A stretch of 17,809 nucleotides of DNA from JACQHC01 sp035559715 (GCA_035559715.1 DATMAW010000123.1:1-17809); one strand, 5' to 3'; counted from the stretch's first letter, positions 9,064-17,378 are shown. Notes: generated by a model not told the origin, from the letters alone. Program-made: numbers and translations.

Positions 9064-9874
9064 CCCAGGTCGGCTTCTTCCAGTGCGGATTCCGCAGCAA
9101 GGCCGCGGGGTGGTAGGTGACGATCAAGGGCGTGCCCCGGAAAGAGTGCACCCGATTTCGCAAGGACGCGAGGGACTGCTTGGTATTGAGCAGGGTCTCC
9201 GCTGCCGTCCCTCCCATCGCGACGATCACGGCCGGTCTGATGTGCGCCAGTTGGGCGTAGAGGTAGGGAACACACGCGTCGATCTCGTCCTGCTGCGGCC
9301 GCCGATTGTTGGGCGGCCGGCACTTCACGATGTTGCAGATGAACACCCGCTCCCGGGGAAGCTCGATCGCGGCGAGGATCTCGGTCAAGAGCTCGCCGGC
9401 CCGGCCCACGAATGGCCGGCCGGTTTCGTCCTCGGTTGCTCCGGGGCCCTCCCCGACCACCACGAGGCGTGCTTCCGGGGGGCCTTCGCCGGGAACGGCG
9501 TTCCGGCGGCCTTCGCACAGCGCACACTTGCGGCACTCGCGTACGAGCGAGGCGATCTTCTCGAGCGTGGCTCCCCGGACCGGGTCTGAGGTGAACAAGT
9601 CCTCGGCGGGCGTCGGAATGACGATTCCCGGAGGGGGGATGGGCGGCGCGTCTCGACGCCAATCTGCTTTGCGCGCTCGAGGCTCGGCGCGTGGCCGGGG
9701 ACCAGGATCGCGAGGCGAATTCGCCTCGCGGGCCAGGTCGCGCAACGGGCTGTCCGCAGGTTTCGCGGGCGCCTGGTGCTCAACAGGTCGCTGCCGCTCC
9801 AAGAACAGGGCTCGTTCGCCCAGAGCAACGCGCTGGCGTACGTACGTGGCAAAGAGGTCGCGCGGATCGGTCAC
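9020..9874 (-). CDS. Uracil-DNA glycosylase, family 4 (iron-sulfur type) with N-terminal extension
   Basis: Removes uracil from DNA, starting base-excision repair. The C-terminal 175 residues match family 4 enzymes: cluster ligands Cys114 and Cys117 (ECRKCALC), the active-site GEGPGATEDETGRPFVG (141-157), NIVKC with Cys185, Cys201 in DACVPYLY, and YHPAALLRNP near 254-263. The four cysteines align with the 4Fe-4S ligands of the Thermus enzyme as I remember it. The first 100 or so residues are not part of the core: an amphipathic stretch (about 4-30) followed by a proline/arginine-rich linker (about 33-90). The GTG start forms a GTGA overlap with the coaBC stop. The total of 284 residues is longer than the usual 200-220. 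Confidence 0.92.
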   Translation of the reverse strand: MTDPRDLFATYVRQRVALGERALFLERQRPVEHQAPAKPADSPLRDLAREANSPRDPGPRPRAEPRARKADWRRDAPPIPPPGIVIPTPAEDLFTSDPVRGATLEKIASLVRECRKCALCEGRRNAVPGEGPPEARLVVVGEGPGATEDETGRPFVGRAGELLTEILAAIELPRERVFICNIVKCRPPNNRRPQQDEIDACVPYLYAQLAHIRPAVIVAMGGTAAETLLNTKQSLASLRNRVHSFRGTPLIVTYHPAALLRNPHWKKPTWDDVRIARQLLDAHA

Positions 9875-11055
9875 AGCATGGCCTCGACCGCGTCCCAGAT
9901 GCGCTCGGCGACGTCCCGCTTGGACCCGAAAGGCACGTCCTCGTGACCGCGCGCCGTTACCAGGCTGACGCGATTGGTCTCGACTTCGGGGCCGGCGCCC
10001 GGCTCGTCGGCGTGGTTCAGCACCACCATGTCGAGGTCCTTGCGCTCGAGTTTCTCGCGTGCGCGGCGGAGGCCGTTCCCGGTCTCCAGGGCAAACCCCA
10101 CGGTGATGCACCCCTTGGGGCGGCGCGCCCGCGTCGTGACAAGAACGTCCGGTGTGGCTGTCAGCGCCAGCGTTCGCGGGCCCTCCAGGCGAGGGCGTTT
10201 TGTGGTCTCGCGCTTGGCCGGTGCGAAATCGGCTGGTGCCGCGGCCATGACGAGGACGGTTGCCCCGGAAAGCGCGGCGGAGACCGCGCGCGCCAAGTCC
10301 TGGGTGGTTTCGATCCGTCTGGTCTCGACACCGATCGGTGGCTCGAGTTGGGTCGGGCCGCTGATGAGGACCACCTCGGCGCCGCGGGCAAACCCGGCGG
10401 CCGCAAGGGCATACCCCATGCGCCCGCTGGAGCGGTTGGTCAGAACGCGCACCGGGTCGAGCGGTTCGCGCGTGGGGCCTGCGGTCACCACGACACGGCG
10501 ACCGGCAAGCGGGCCGCGGGAGCGAAGGAGCCGCTCGGCCCAGACGAGGATCTCCTCCGGCTCGCTCATGCGACCTGGCAGTTCGCTGTCGCCCTCGGCG
10601 AGAGGACCCGTGGCCGGGCCCACAATCGTCCAGCGGCGGGCAATCAGTTGCCGGATGTTCTGCTGTGTCGCGGGATGGGCGTACATCCGATCGTTCATCG
10701 CCGGCGCGCAGAGCACCGGCCCGGTGCGCGCCAGGAGCAAGGCCGTCAGGAGGTCGTCAGCAAGACCCTGGGCCGCGCGTGCCAGGACGTTGGCCGTGGC
10801 CGGGGCGAGGATCACGAGATCCGCGTCTCTGGCCAGGTGCACATGCGCGAGGGTCGTGCCGGCTTGCCACAGGGACTGGAGCGGCGCCTTCCCGGTCAAC
10901 GCCTCGAACGTGACGGGCCCAACGAACTCCGTGGCCGCGCTCGTCAAGACCACCTGCACGTCCGCGCCGGTCTCCACGAGCCGGCGCGCCAGGGCGCACG
11001 CTTTGTAGCTGGCGATGCCGCCGGTCACGCCGAGCACGACCCGGCGGCCGGACAA
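9871..11055 (-). CDS. coaBC: Bifunctional phosphopantothenoylcysteine decarboxylase / phosphopantothenate-cysteine ligase
   Basis: Carries out two consecutive steps of coenzyme A synthesis. The 394-residue protein has the flavin-binding CoaC half (about 1-180): GVTGGIASYK (9-18), active-site His71 (LAHVHLA), LAPATANVLAR and PAMNDRMY. The CoaB half follows: TAGPTREPLDPVR, TNRSSGRMG, AAAPADFAP and KDLDMVVLN. The lid motif reads LAEGDSELPGRM, so Glu154 stands where the E. coli enzyme has its catalytic cysteine. I placed the start at TTG, two bases after the rpoZ stop, because the protein then begins LSGRRVVLGVTGGI, matching the E. coli N-terminus. A GTG six codons later would cut into the first beta strand. 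The uracil-DNA glycosylase follows with a GTGA overlap. Confidence 0.94.
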   Translation of the reverse strand: MSGRRVVLGVTGGIASYKACALARRLVETGADVQVVLTSAATEFVGPVTFEALTGKAPLQSLWQAGTTLAHVHLARDADLVILAPATANVLARAAQGLADDLLTALLLARTGPVLCAPAMNDRMYAHPATQQNIRQLIARRWTIVGPATGPLAEGDSELPGRMSEPEEILVWAERLLRSRGPLAGRRVVVTAGPTREPLDPVRVLTNRSSGRMGYALAAAGFARGAEVVLISGPTQLEPPIGVETRRIETTQDLARAVSAALSGATVLVMAAAPADFAPAKRETTKRPRLEGPRTLALTATPDVLVTTRARRPKGCITVGFALETGNGLRRAREKLERKDLDMVVLNHADEPGAGPEVETNRVSLVTARGHEDVPFGSKRDVAERIWDAVEAML

Positions 11056-11057
11056 CC

Positions 11058-11270
11058 TCAGGCTTCGTGGCGGCGTCGCCGGACCAGCCGGTAGGTGAGA
11101 CGTCCGAGCGCGAGTTCCTCGAGCGCGCTGGTGGTGAGCTTCTTCTCGAACTGCACCGACGGGTCCCGTGGGAATTCGTTCACGAATCGGGCGAACTTCG
11201 CGGCGACCAGCACGCCCAGGTACTTGTTGCCGGCCCGTCTTGCGAGCTCTGTGGGGGTGAAAATCCGCAT
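11058..11270 (-). CDS. rpoZ: DNA-directed RNA polymerase omega subunit
   Basis: Small subunit that stabilises the beta' subunit during RNA polymerase assembly. The 70-residue protein has the family pattern: MRIFTPTELARRAGNKYLGVLVAAKFAR at the N-terminus (compare the usual NRYELVLLAAKRAR) and KLTTSALEELALGRL near 44-58 in place of the common K-T-ALREIAAGKL block. It ends in a basic RRRRHEA tail. The ATG has GGAG six bases upstream. Position between gmk and coaBC is the classic order gmk-rpoZ-coaBC, which strongly supports the call despite modest sequence identity to well-known omegas. Confidence 0.88.
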   Translation of the reverse strand: MRIFTPTELARRAGNKYLGVLVAAKFARFVNEFPRDPSVQFEKKLTTSALEELALGRLTYRLVRRRRHEA

Positions 11271-11285
11271 TGCGTTCTCCGATTG

Positions 11286-11930
11286 TCACTGTTCGGCGAG
11301 GCCGTTGGCGGCCTCTGCAAGTTCCCGTTTGAAGTCCGCGATCGCGTCCAGCACCGCGGTCTGGCGGTGCGCGCGATGCGCTTCGGCGTCAATGATTGCA
11401 GCTACTTCGGCCACCGCCTGTGTTCGGTCCGCGTTCACCACGATGTAGTCGTAGTCCCGCGCCGCGTCGAGCTCCATCACCGCCTGGCGAAGGCGCCGCT
11501 TCAGGTCCTGGGGAGGTTGGTTCCCCCGAGCACCGAGTCGGGCAAGCAGTTCGTCCACCGACGGCGGCAGAATAAAGATACTCACGACGTCGGATCGGCG
11601 CTCCCGCACCTGGCGGGCGCCCTGGACCTCGATATCCATCACCACGTGGCGCCCGCTGGCCAGCAGCCGCTCCACCTCGGTTACGGGCGTGCCATACAGG
11701 TTCCCCGAGTACTCTGCCCACTCGAGGAACGCTCCCTGCGAGGCGCGGCGCTCGAATTCATCCCGCGAAAGGAAGACGTAGTCCACGCCGTCGCGTTCGC
11801 CCGGGCGGGGCGCCCTGGTGGTCGCAGACACGGAATACCCCAGGTCCTCCCGCGCGGCGAGCAGAGTTCGGGCGATGGTCGTCTTGCCGCCGCCCGAAGG
11901 GGAAGACAGGATCAGCAGGAACGGCTTCAC
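11286..11930 (-). CDS. gmk: Guanylate kinase
   Basis: Phosphorylates GMP to GDP with ATP. The 214-residue protein has the P-loop SPSGGGKTT (10-18), the GMP-binding SATTRAPRPGERDGVDYVFLS (35-55; family signature), EYSGNLYGTP (73-82), DIEVQGARQVR and a lid segment rich in arginine (KRRLRQA). I chose the GTG start because it overlaps the yicC stop as GTGA and puts the P-loop at the usual distance; the longer frame upstream is yicC shadow. It is followed 15 bases later by rpoZ. The yicC-gmk-rpoZ-coaBC order is a conserved arrangement in many bacteria. Confidence 0.97.
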   Translation of the reverse strand: MKPFLLILSSPSGGGKTTIARTLLAAREDLGYSVSATTRAPRPGERDGVDYVFLSRDEFERRASQGAFLEWAEYSGNLYGTPVTEVERLLASGRHVVMDIEVQGARQVRERRSDVVSIFILPPSVDELLARLGARGNQPPQDLKRRLRQAVMELDAARDYDYIVVNADRTQAVAEVAAIIDAEAHRAHRQTAVLDAIADFKRELAEAANGLAEQ

Positions 11931-12802
11931 TCCACGTTCTCGACCTGCTCGCGGAACCGTTCCACGGCGCTCTTCATGGCGACCACGGCATGCGCGATCG
12001 CGGCGTCGTTCGCCTTGGAGCCGATGGTGTTGATTTCGCGGAGCATTTCTTGACCGAGGAAGCCGAGCTGGCGGCCGCACGGGGCCGTGCCCTGGAGGGC
12101 CGCGCGACAGGCCGCCAGGTGGGCGCGGAGCCGGACGACCTCTTCACGGATGTCGAGGCGATCGGCCAGCAGGGCGATCTCCTGGGCCAGGCGCGTTTCG
12201 TCGGGCGGGGCGCCGTCGAGCAACTCGGCGACGGAGCGGCGGAGTCGGTCCCGCTCCGCCACGAGACGCTGTGGGGCCCGGGCCTCGACGCCCTCGAGCT
12301 CGCGTTCGATGGTGGTGACCTGCCGTTCAAGTTCGGCGCCGAGTGCGGCCCCCTCGATGGCGCGCATGGCGAGCATCGCCGCGAGGGCGGCGTCGAGCGG
12401 GACGAACACCTCGTCCGACGACACGGCCCCTTGGTCGGCACGGGCCTCCACAAGAACTCCGGGCATGCGCGTGAGCCAGGCGAGATCCACCTCGCCGGGC
12501 AGCGCGAGCGCGTGTTTGAGTTCCGTGGCGAGGCGCACGTATTCCCGAGCGCGTTCGAGATCCAGGAGCGGTGCGGGCGAGCTCTGGGGCGCTTCCACCC
12601 ACCGGGCGGTGATCGTTACGTGACCCCGCTCGATCCGCTCCCGCAGGCGCTCCCGGATCTCGCCTTCCAGCGCCTGCAGCTCCGCGGGCAACTTGAGCTG
12701 GATGCTCAGGTGCCTGTGATTCACCGAGCGAGCTTCGACCTGCAGACGTCCACCGCCGACCCCCGCGTCGGCCACACCGAAGCCGGTCATGGATCTGGGC
12801 AC
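11927..12802 (-). CDS. yicC: YicC family endoribonuclease
   Basis: Member of the YicC/YloC family, associated in E. coli with RNA turnover and reported to be an endoribonuclease. The 291-residue protein has the conserved N-terminal RSMTGFG and the NHRHLSI block (28-34). Its C-terminal DUF1732 region contains LADRLDIREEVVRLRAHL, GRQLGFLGQEMLREINTIGSKAND and the terminal ERFREQVENVE, all very typical. The middle is predicted helical. The start is GTG (VPRSMTGFG), preferred over the ATG four codons later because family members carry a short M-x-RSM start. AGG lies nine bases upstream. A 53-base gap precedes it, the longest within the run, and gmk overlaps its end. Confidence 0.94.
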   Translation of the reverse strand: MPRSMTGFGVADAGVGGGRLQVEARSVNHRHLSIQLKLPAELQALEGEIRERLRERIERGHVTITARWVEAPQSSPAPLLDLERAREYVRLATELKHALALPGEVDLAWLTRMPGVLVEARADQGAVSSDEVFVPLDAALAAMLAMRAIEGAALGAELERQVTTIERELEGVEARAPQRLVAERDRLRRSVAELLDGAPPDETRLAQEIALLADRLDIREEVVRLRAHLAACRAALQGTAPCGRQLGFLGQEMLREINTIGSKANDAAIAHAVVAMKSAVERFREQVENVE

Positions 12803-12855
12803 AGCGCGAACCTAAGAGGCGGGCCGCGGCCGCGGAAGGATGGTGAAGGTTCCCT

Positions 12856-14646
12856 TCAATTCCTGAATTCCCACCGCACGCCGAACACCTGCGCGTTGTG
12901 CGGAAACGAGAGTCCCGGCACGTATTGCTTCTGCACCAGGGCCGCGTCACGGAGATCCCAGAAGGCGGTGAAGTCCATGATCTGGAACGTGACGAGCCAT
13001 TCCTGATACGTGACGCCTTCCAGGGGGATCGGTGCGCCGGAGGACGTGCGGCCGGCCGCGCCGTCCTCCCAGGACTCGAGAGCGAACTGAACTTTGAGAT
13101 CGAATGCACCGCTCCGGAACGTGCGCCAGAACTTGGAACGAAATGTGAGCTGCACCCGGCTCATGGACGGTGGTTGGAAGTCAGCCGCCGCGGCATCGCG
13201 CGCACGTTGATGCCACCCGCTGAGCGTCAGCGGTTTCCAGGGCTGGACCTGTCCTTCCACCACGAGCCACGTGCCCTTCACTGATGGCCCGAAGGCCGGC
13301 ACGACCGGCAGCTCGGAAAACGGCAGCGGCTCATATGTATCTCGTTCCACCAACCCAATGCTGGCCGCGAGCGGCCGCGTTGACAACGACAGACGCAGTG
13401 ACTTGTCGAGCGACTCCTGCGCGGTGTCCGCGGGCAGAACCGGCGCCTGCACGGCGCTGCTCTTGGCGATCGTCCCCACGAGGGCCACGGGGCCTTTCCA
13501 CATCGCCGCCGTGGCGTGGAGGTCCGTTGAGGATCGATCTCCCGTGTGCCGCCGATGCCGTCCGTCCGCCGCGAGCACGATACCGGTGGTCGGGGTCCAC
13601 GCAAGTCGGCCTTCCAGGGTGCTCGTGGTTCGCGCATCGGCCACACGGCCTCGGACTTCCGCGGCGAGTGCTGAACCGCGGTAGCCAAGTCCCAGGTACG
13701 CCTGCCGCAAACGCTGATCCGCGATCACGGAATCGCTCGTCCACGCGCTGCTGCCAAGACCGGCCTGTACACGCCATCCAAGACCGTCGGGCCGGGTGGC
13801 AAGGAAGACATCGAGCAGGTAATCAGACCGTGTTCCGTGGCGCGCCGGGATGCGGGGCGACACGGCCACCGGGGATCGGCCCGTGAGGACCGCATCGCGG
13901 TCGTAGGTCTGCCGCCGGACCTGATATGAGGCGCCAGCGGTGGCTCGCGGCAGCCACTCCATGCGGACCCAGGCGTCGAATGCCTGGTCGCTGCGGTTCT
14001 CTCCGCTTGCCCCGTCGGTGCCGCCGAAGTGGGCCGCGAGGTTTGCCCCTAACCCGGAGGGCCAGCGTTGCTGGAAGAGCGCGGTGTACGCCGCGGTCTT
14101 GAAACTGCCGCTCATGACGCGGATGAGGGAGCGCGGCTCTCGGGTTTCGTGGCGTTCCGACGTGAGGAAGATGCGAAGCGTGGCGGGCAGAACGTGCACG
14201 TCCACGCGCTGGAGGTAGGTGAGCGGAAACGTGCCGAGGTCCAGGTGGACCGTATCCCCGCCGAGCGGCGCGAGGGGAAGTCCGTCCCAGTACACCTCGA
14301 CGGCTGCTGCGCCTCGCCCCGCGTAACTCACGTATTCGGGCAGTCCGAGAAAGCCGCCCCTCGCGATGTACACGCCGGGGATTCGACCCAGAAGGTCCGC
14401 CAGCGATTGGCTGCTCGACCAGAGGATCGAGTCCCGCGTGAAGACGTACCGAGCCCCCGGCGGGAGCGGGCCCGTGGGGATGTTTGTCGGGAACGTGGGG
14501 AGCAACGCCGGCCCTGCGAGGACCTGCGTCGCCGGCCCGGTGGTTGTGTCACGTGCCGGTGGCTCCTGGGCAAGCGCTGGCAGCGTGACGAGGAACGATG
14601 CGGCGAACAGGCCGTGGAGCAGGCCTCCCGCGCCGTCCGGTGGCAC
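12856..14646 (-). CDS. Small TonB-dependent receptor plug-domain protein, outer membrane (function unknown)
   Basis: From the chosen GTG the protein is 596 residues. It has a likely signal peptide (hydrophobic LFAASFLVTLPALA, cleavage after Ala26 in ALA-QEPP) and then a proline-rich stretch. A plug-like domain follows at about 68-165: SLADLLGRIPGVYIARGG, YAGRGAAAVEVYWDGLPL, LQRVDV and LRIFLTS. The rest alternates polar and apolar residues with many aromatics, consistent with a beta-barrel, and ends GVRWEFRN, resembling an outer-membrane C-terminal strand. It is shorter than typical TonB receptors (about 650 or more), and I see no clear TonB box or carboxypeptidase-like domain. The start is uncertain: no Shine-Dalgarno, five bases after the pepA stop, and a weakly charged n-region. 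The ligand is unknown; the housekeeping neighbours give no hint. Confidence 0.75.
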   Translation of the reverse strand: MPPDGAGGLLHGLFAASFLVTLPALAQEPPARDTTTGPATQVLAGPALLPTFPTNIPTGPLPPGARYVFTRDSILWSSSQSLADLLGRIPGVYIARGGFLGLPEYVSYAGRGAAAVEVYWDGLPLAPLGGDTVHLDLGTFPLTYLQRVDVHVLPATLRIFLTSERHETREPRSLIRVMSGSFKTAAYTALFQQRWPSGLGANLAAHFGGTDGASGENRSDQAFDAWVRMEWLPRATAGASYQVRRQTYDRDAVLTGRSPVAVSPRIPARHGTRSDYLLDVFLATRPDGLGWRVQAGLGSSAWTSDSVIADQRLRQAYLGLGYRGSALAAEVRGRVADARTTSTLEGRLAWTPTTGIVLAADGRHRRHTGDRSSTDLHATAAMWKGPVALVGTIAKSSAVQAPVLPADTAQESLDKSLRLSLSTRPLAASIGLVERDTYEPLPFSELPVVPAFGPSVKGTWLVVEGQVQPWKPLTLSGWHQRARDAAAADFQPPSMSRVQLTFRSKFWRTFRSGAFDLKVQFALESWEDGAAGRTSSGAPIPLEGVTYQEWLVTFQIMDFTAFWDLRDAALVQKQYVPGLSFPHNAQVFGVRWEFRN

Positions 14647-14651
14647 GCGCG

Positions 14652-16139
14652 TCAGCCGCGCACGCGACCCAGGATGAATTCGGAGAACAGCCGCACGCCG
14701 AGCCCCACGGGTCCCTTGGCCTGCCAGGGCTGGTCCGAATCCGTGTAGGCCGTCCCCGCGATATCGAGATGGACCCACGGATACCCGTCCACGAACTCCC
14801 GAAGGAACCACCCCGCGCTGATGCTCCCGGCCTGGCGCCCTCCGCTGTTCTTGACGTCGGCAATGTCCGACTTGTTGAGCTCGCGATACTCATCCCACAA
14901 CGGTAGCTGCCAGCACCGTTCGCCGGCGAGCTCACCGGACCGGATGACCTCGGCGATCAGGTTGTCGTCGTTGCCCATGATGCCAGCGGCCGCCGCGCCA
15001 AGGGCGACCGTGATGGCGCCGGTCAGCGTGGCCGCGTCAATCACGCACGCCGGCTTGAAGCGTCGCACGTAGGACAGCGCGTCCGCCAGGATCAGCCGGC
15101 CCTCGGCGTCCGTATTCACGATCTCGATCGTCTTGCCGAAGTGGCTGCGAATGACGTCACCCGGCTTGAGGGCGCTGCCCGAAGGGAGATTCTCGGTGGA
15201 CGGGATCACGCCGACGACGTTCACGGGCGGTTTCAGTTGCCCCAGCACTTCGAACACGCCGAGGACCGCGGCCGCGCCGGACATGTCGTACTTCATATCC
15301 TCCATGTTCTGCGCCGGCTTGATGGAGATGCCTCCGGAGTCGAACGTGACACCCTTGCCCACGAAGCAAATGGGTTGCGTGCGACCCGCGCCGCGGTATT
15401 CCAGGGTAATGAATCGAGGTTCCTTCTCCGACCCCTGCGAGACGGCAATCAGCCCGCCCATGCCTTCCGCCTGCGCCTGTTCGCGGTTCAGCACGGTGAC
15501 GCGGAATCCGTACGCCTTGCCCAGTTGGCGCGCGATCAGGGCGAGGTAGTCCGGGGTGCAGATGTTGCCGGGCAGCGCCTGGAGATTGCGGGCCAGGCGC
15601 GCCCCAATCGCCACGGCGTGACCGATCTGCCGGCCGCGCTCCATCTCCGGCCGCTCCTCGCGCGTGGCGATCAGGTCCGCGGTCTTGACCGTGGGCTTTC
15701 CGTCGGTCACGGCCTTGAGCCGGAACTGCCAGACGCCGTGCATGATGCCTTCCACCAGCACCTGCCCCAGCGCCGCCGCGCTCACGCCGCCACGGTATTC
15801 GTGGGCCACGTGCAGGGCCACATGGTCCACGCCGAGCGCTGCCGCCTTTCTCCCGGCGACGGCCGCCGCCCGGCGCGCCGCGCCGCGCGTCATTTCCGCC
15901 AGGCGTCCCAGTCCAACCAGGAGCACGCGGCGTGGGTTTCGAGCGGCATAGAACAGCTGGGTCGCGTCCCGTTCTCCGGTGAAGTCGCCGCTCTGAATGG
16001 CGCGATCGAGCGCTCCGCCGAGATGGTCGTCGAGCGCCAGCAGGCTGGTCGGGACCTTGCCGTTCAAGGCCCCCACGGCCACCGCGAGAAACGGCGCGGG
16101 GACGCGCTCCAGCGGCACGACTTTGACTGAGGAGTTCAC
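14652..16139 (-). CDS. pepA: Leucyl aminopeptidase (M17 family)
   Basis: Cytosolic dinuclear-metal exopeptidase that trims N-terminal residues from peptides. The 495-residue protein has the variable N-terminal domain (about 1-165) and the catalytic domain. Metal ligands and catalytic residues are visible: Lys262 and Asp267 in GKGVTFDSGG, Lys274 in SIKP, Asp285 in KYDMSGAAAV, and Asp344, Glu346 and Arg348 in the signature NTDAEGRL (342-349). Further motifs are ATLTGA and GSISAGWFLREFV near the end. The start is GTG, in a GTGA overlap with the icd stop. The plug-domain gene follows five bases after its stop. No missing residues were seen. Confidence 0.97.
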   Translation of the reverse strand: MNSSVKVVPLERVPAPFLAVAVGALNGKVPTSLLALDDHLGGALDRAIQSGDFTGERDATQLFYAARNPRRVLLVGLGRLAEMTRGAARRAAAVAGRKAAALGVDHVALHVAHEYRGGVSAAALGQVLVEGIMHGVWQFRLKAVTDGKPTVKTADLIATREERPEMERGRQIGHAVAIGARLARNLQALPGNICTPDYLALIARQLGKAYGFRVTVLNREQAQAEGMGGLIAVSQGSEKEPRFITLEYRGAGRTQPICFVGKGVTFDSGGISIKPAQNMEDMKYDMSGAAAVLGVFEVLGQLKPPVNVVGVIPSTENLPSGSALKPGDVIRSHFGKTIEIVNTDAEGRLILADALSYVRRFKPACVIDAATLTGAITVALGAAAAGIMGNDDNLIAEVIRSGELAGERCWQLPLWDEYRELNKSDIADVKNSGGRQAGSISAGWFLREFVDGYPWVHLDIAGTAYTDSDQPWQAKGPVGLGVRLFSEFILGRVRG

Positions 16140-17350
16140 TCGATGGCGCTTCCTTCCATGTGCGCGATGATCTCGTCGGCAAACCCGGACGTGGACACCT
16201 CCCGGGCCCCGGGCATCTGGCGGGCAAGGTCGTAGGTCACCGTTCGCGCGCCGATGGCGCCCTCCACGCCGCGCACGATAGCGTGCGCCACGTCCGTCCA
16301 GCCGATCTCCTCGAACATCATGACGCCCGACAGGATGACGGAACACGGATTCACCTTGTCCCGGCCCGCGTACTTGGGTGCAGTACCGTGCGTCGCCTCG
16401 AACACGGCGTAGCCGTCACCCATGTTCGCGCCGGGCGCCATGCCGAGACCGCCCACTTGAGCGGCCAGCGCGTCGGAGAGGTAATCGCCGTTCAAGTTGG
16501 GTGTCGCGACGACCGAGTATTCCTCGGGACGCAACAACACCTGCTGGAACATGGCGTCGGCGATGCGGTCCTTGATCACCACGCGATCACCGTCCCTTGC
16601 GCCCGCGAGTTCGCTCTCGAACACGACGCGGTCGCCGAATTTCTCCCGAGCCACCTCGTAGCCCCAATCGCGAAACGCGCCCTCGGTAAACTTCATGATG
16701 TTGCCCTTGTGGACCAGCGTCACAGAGGGGCGATGGCGTTCCACGGCGAATCGGACGGCGCGGAGCACCAGTCGCTTGGAGGCCTCCGAACTCATGGGTT
16801 TGATCCCCAGCGCGCTGCCGGGCCGAATGTTGGCCCCGATCGAGGCCAGGAATTCCCGCAACCGCTCGGCCTCCGGGCTCCCCGCGGCGAACTCGATCCC
16901 GGCGTAGACGTCTTCGATATTTTCGCGGAAGATCACGATGTCGAGTTTCTCCGGGTGCTTCATCGGCGAGGGCACACCGGGGAAATAGCGGACCGGCCGC
17001 ACGCAGGCATACAGATCGAGCGCCTGGCGCAGGGCCACGTTGAGCGATCGAATGCCGCCACCCACAGGCGTGGTCAGCGGACCCTTGATGGCGATGCGGT
17101 GCCTGCGAATCGCCTCGAGGGTGGCCTCGGGAAGCCACTCGCCCGTGGCCTCGAATGCCTTCTCACCGGCCAGAACCTCCAGCCAGGAGACAGCCCTGCT
17201 CCCTCGGGACACCCCCGCGACGGCGGCGTCGAACACCCGACGGGCAGCTCGCCAGATATCGGGGCCGGTGCCATCGCCCTCGATGAACGGGATTATGGGA
17301 TTGTCCGGCACCACCCAGGTGCCATTCATCCATTCAACAGACCTGCTCAC
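16136..17350 (-). CDS. icd: Isocitrate dehydrogenase, NADP+-dependent, E. coli type
   Basis: Oxidatively decarboxylates isocitrate to 2-oxoglutarate in the TCA cycle. The 404-residue protein has PFIEGDGTGPDIW (21-33), the isocitrate-binding IRSLNVALRQ with Ser102 (equivalent to E. coli Ser113, the AceK phosphorylation site), FRENIEDVYAG (Tyr149), KGNIMKFTEG with Lys215, and metal ligands Asp265, Asp289 and Asp293. THGTAPKYAG follows, where Lys326-Tyr327 indicate NADP specificity. The start is GTG with AAGGAG six bases upstream; an in-frame stretch further upstream is not conserved. It is the first gene of the long run and sits behind a 354-base leader. No aceK is in the window, so regulation by phosphorylation is only possible, not shown. 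Confidence 0.97.
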   Translation of the reverse strand: MSRSVEWMNGTWVVPDNPIIPFIEGDGTGPDIWRAARRVFDAAVAGVSRGSRAVSWLEVLAGEKAFEATGEWLPEATLEAIRRHRIAIKGPLTTPVGGGIRSLNVALRQALDLYACVRPVRYFPGVPSPMKHPEKLDIVIFRENIEDVYAGIEFAAGSPEAERLREFLASIGANIRPGSALGIKPMSSEASKRLVLRAVRFAVERHRPSVTLVHKGNIMKFTEGAFRDWGYEVAREKFGDRVVFESELAGARDGDRVVIKDRIADAMFQQVLLRPEEYSVVATPNLNGDYLSDALAAQVGGLGMAPGANMGDGYAVFEATHGTAPKYAGRDKVNPCSVILSGVMMFEEIGWTDVAHAIVRGVEGAIGARTVTYDLARQMPGAREVSTSGFADEIIAHMEGSAIE

Positions 17351-17356
17351 GCCCTG

Positions 17357-17362
17357 CTCCTT
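17357..17362 (-). promoter_or_regulatory. Shine-Dalgarno site of icd
   Basis: AAGGAG on the minus strand, six bases before the GTG at 17350. It is the strongest ribosome binding site I noticed in the window and decides the icd start over the in-frame codons further upstream. Confidence 0.8.
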
Positions 17363-17378
17363 CGGTATGAAAGGCCGG

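Noticed and set aside
11056..11289. Extension of coaBC upstream through rpoZ to 11289.
   Set aside because: It would cover all of rpoZ in another frame and add 78 unconserved residues before the normal N-terminus.
12824..12835. Perfect 12-base palindrome CCGCGGCCGCGG in the 53-base gap between the plug-domain gene and yicC, considered as a terminator or operator.
   Set aside because: As a hairpin it has only four pairs outside a tetraloop and no T-tract; such palindromes are expected by chance in very G+C-rich DNA.
14647..14811. Extension of the plug-domain protein upstream to 14811 inside pepA.
   Set aside because: The added residues are arginine/glycine-rich shadow of pepA and would bury the signal peptide; the GTG at 14646 fits the gene spacing better.
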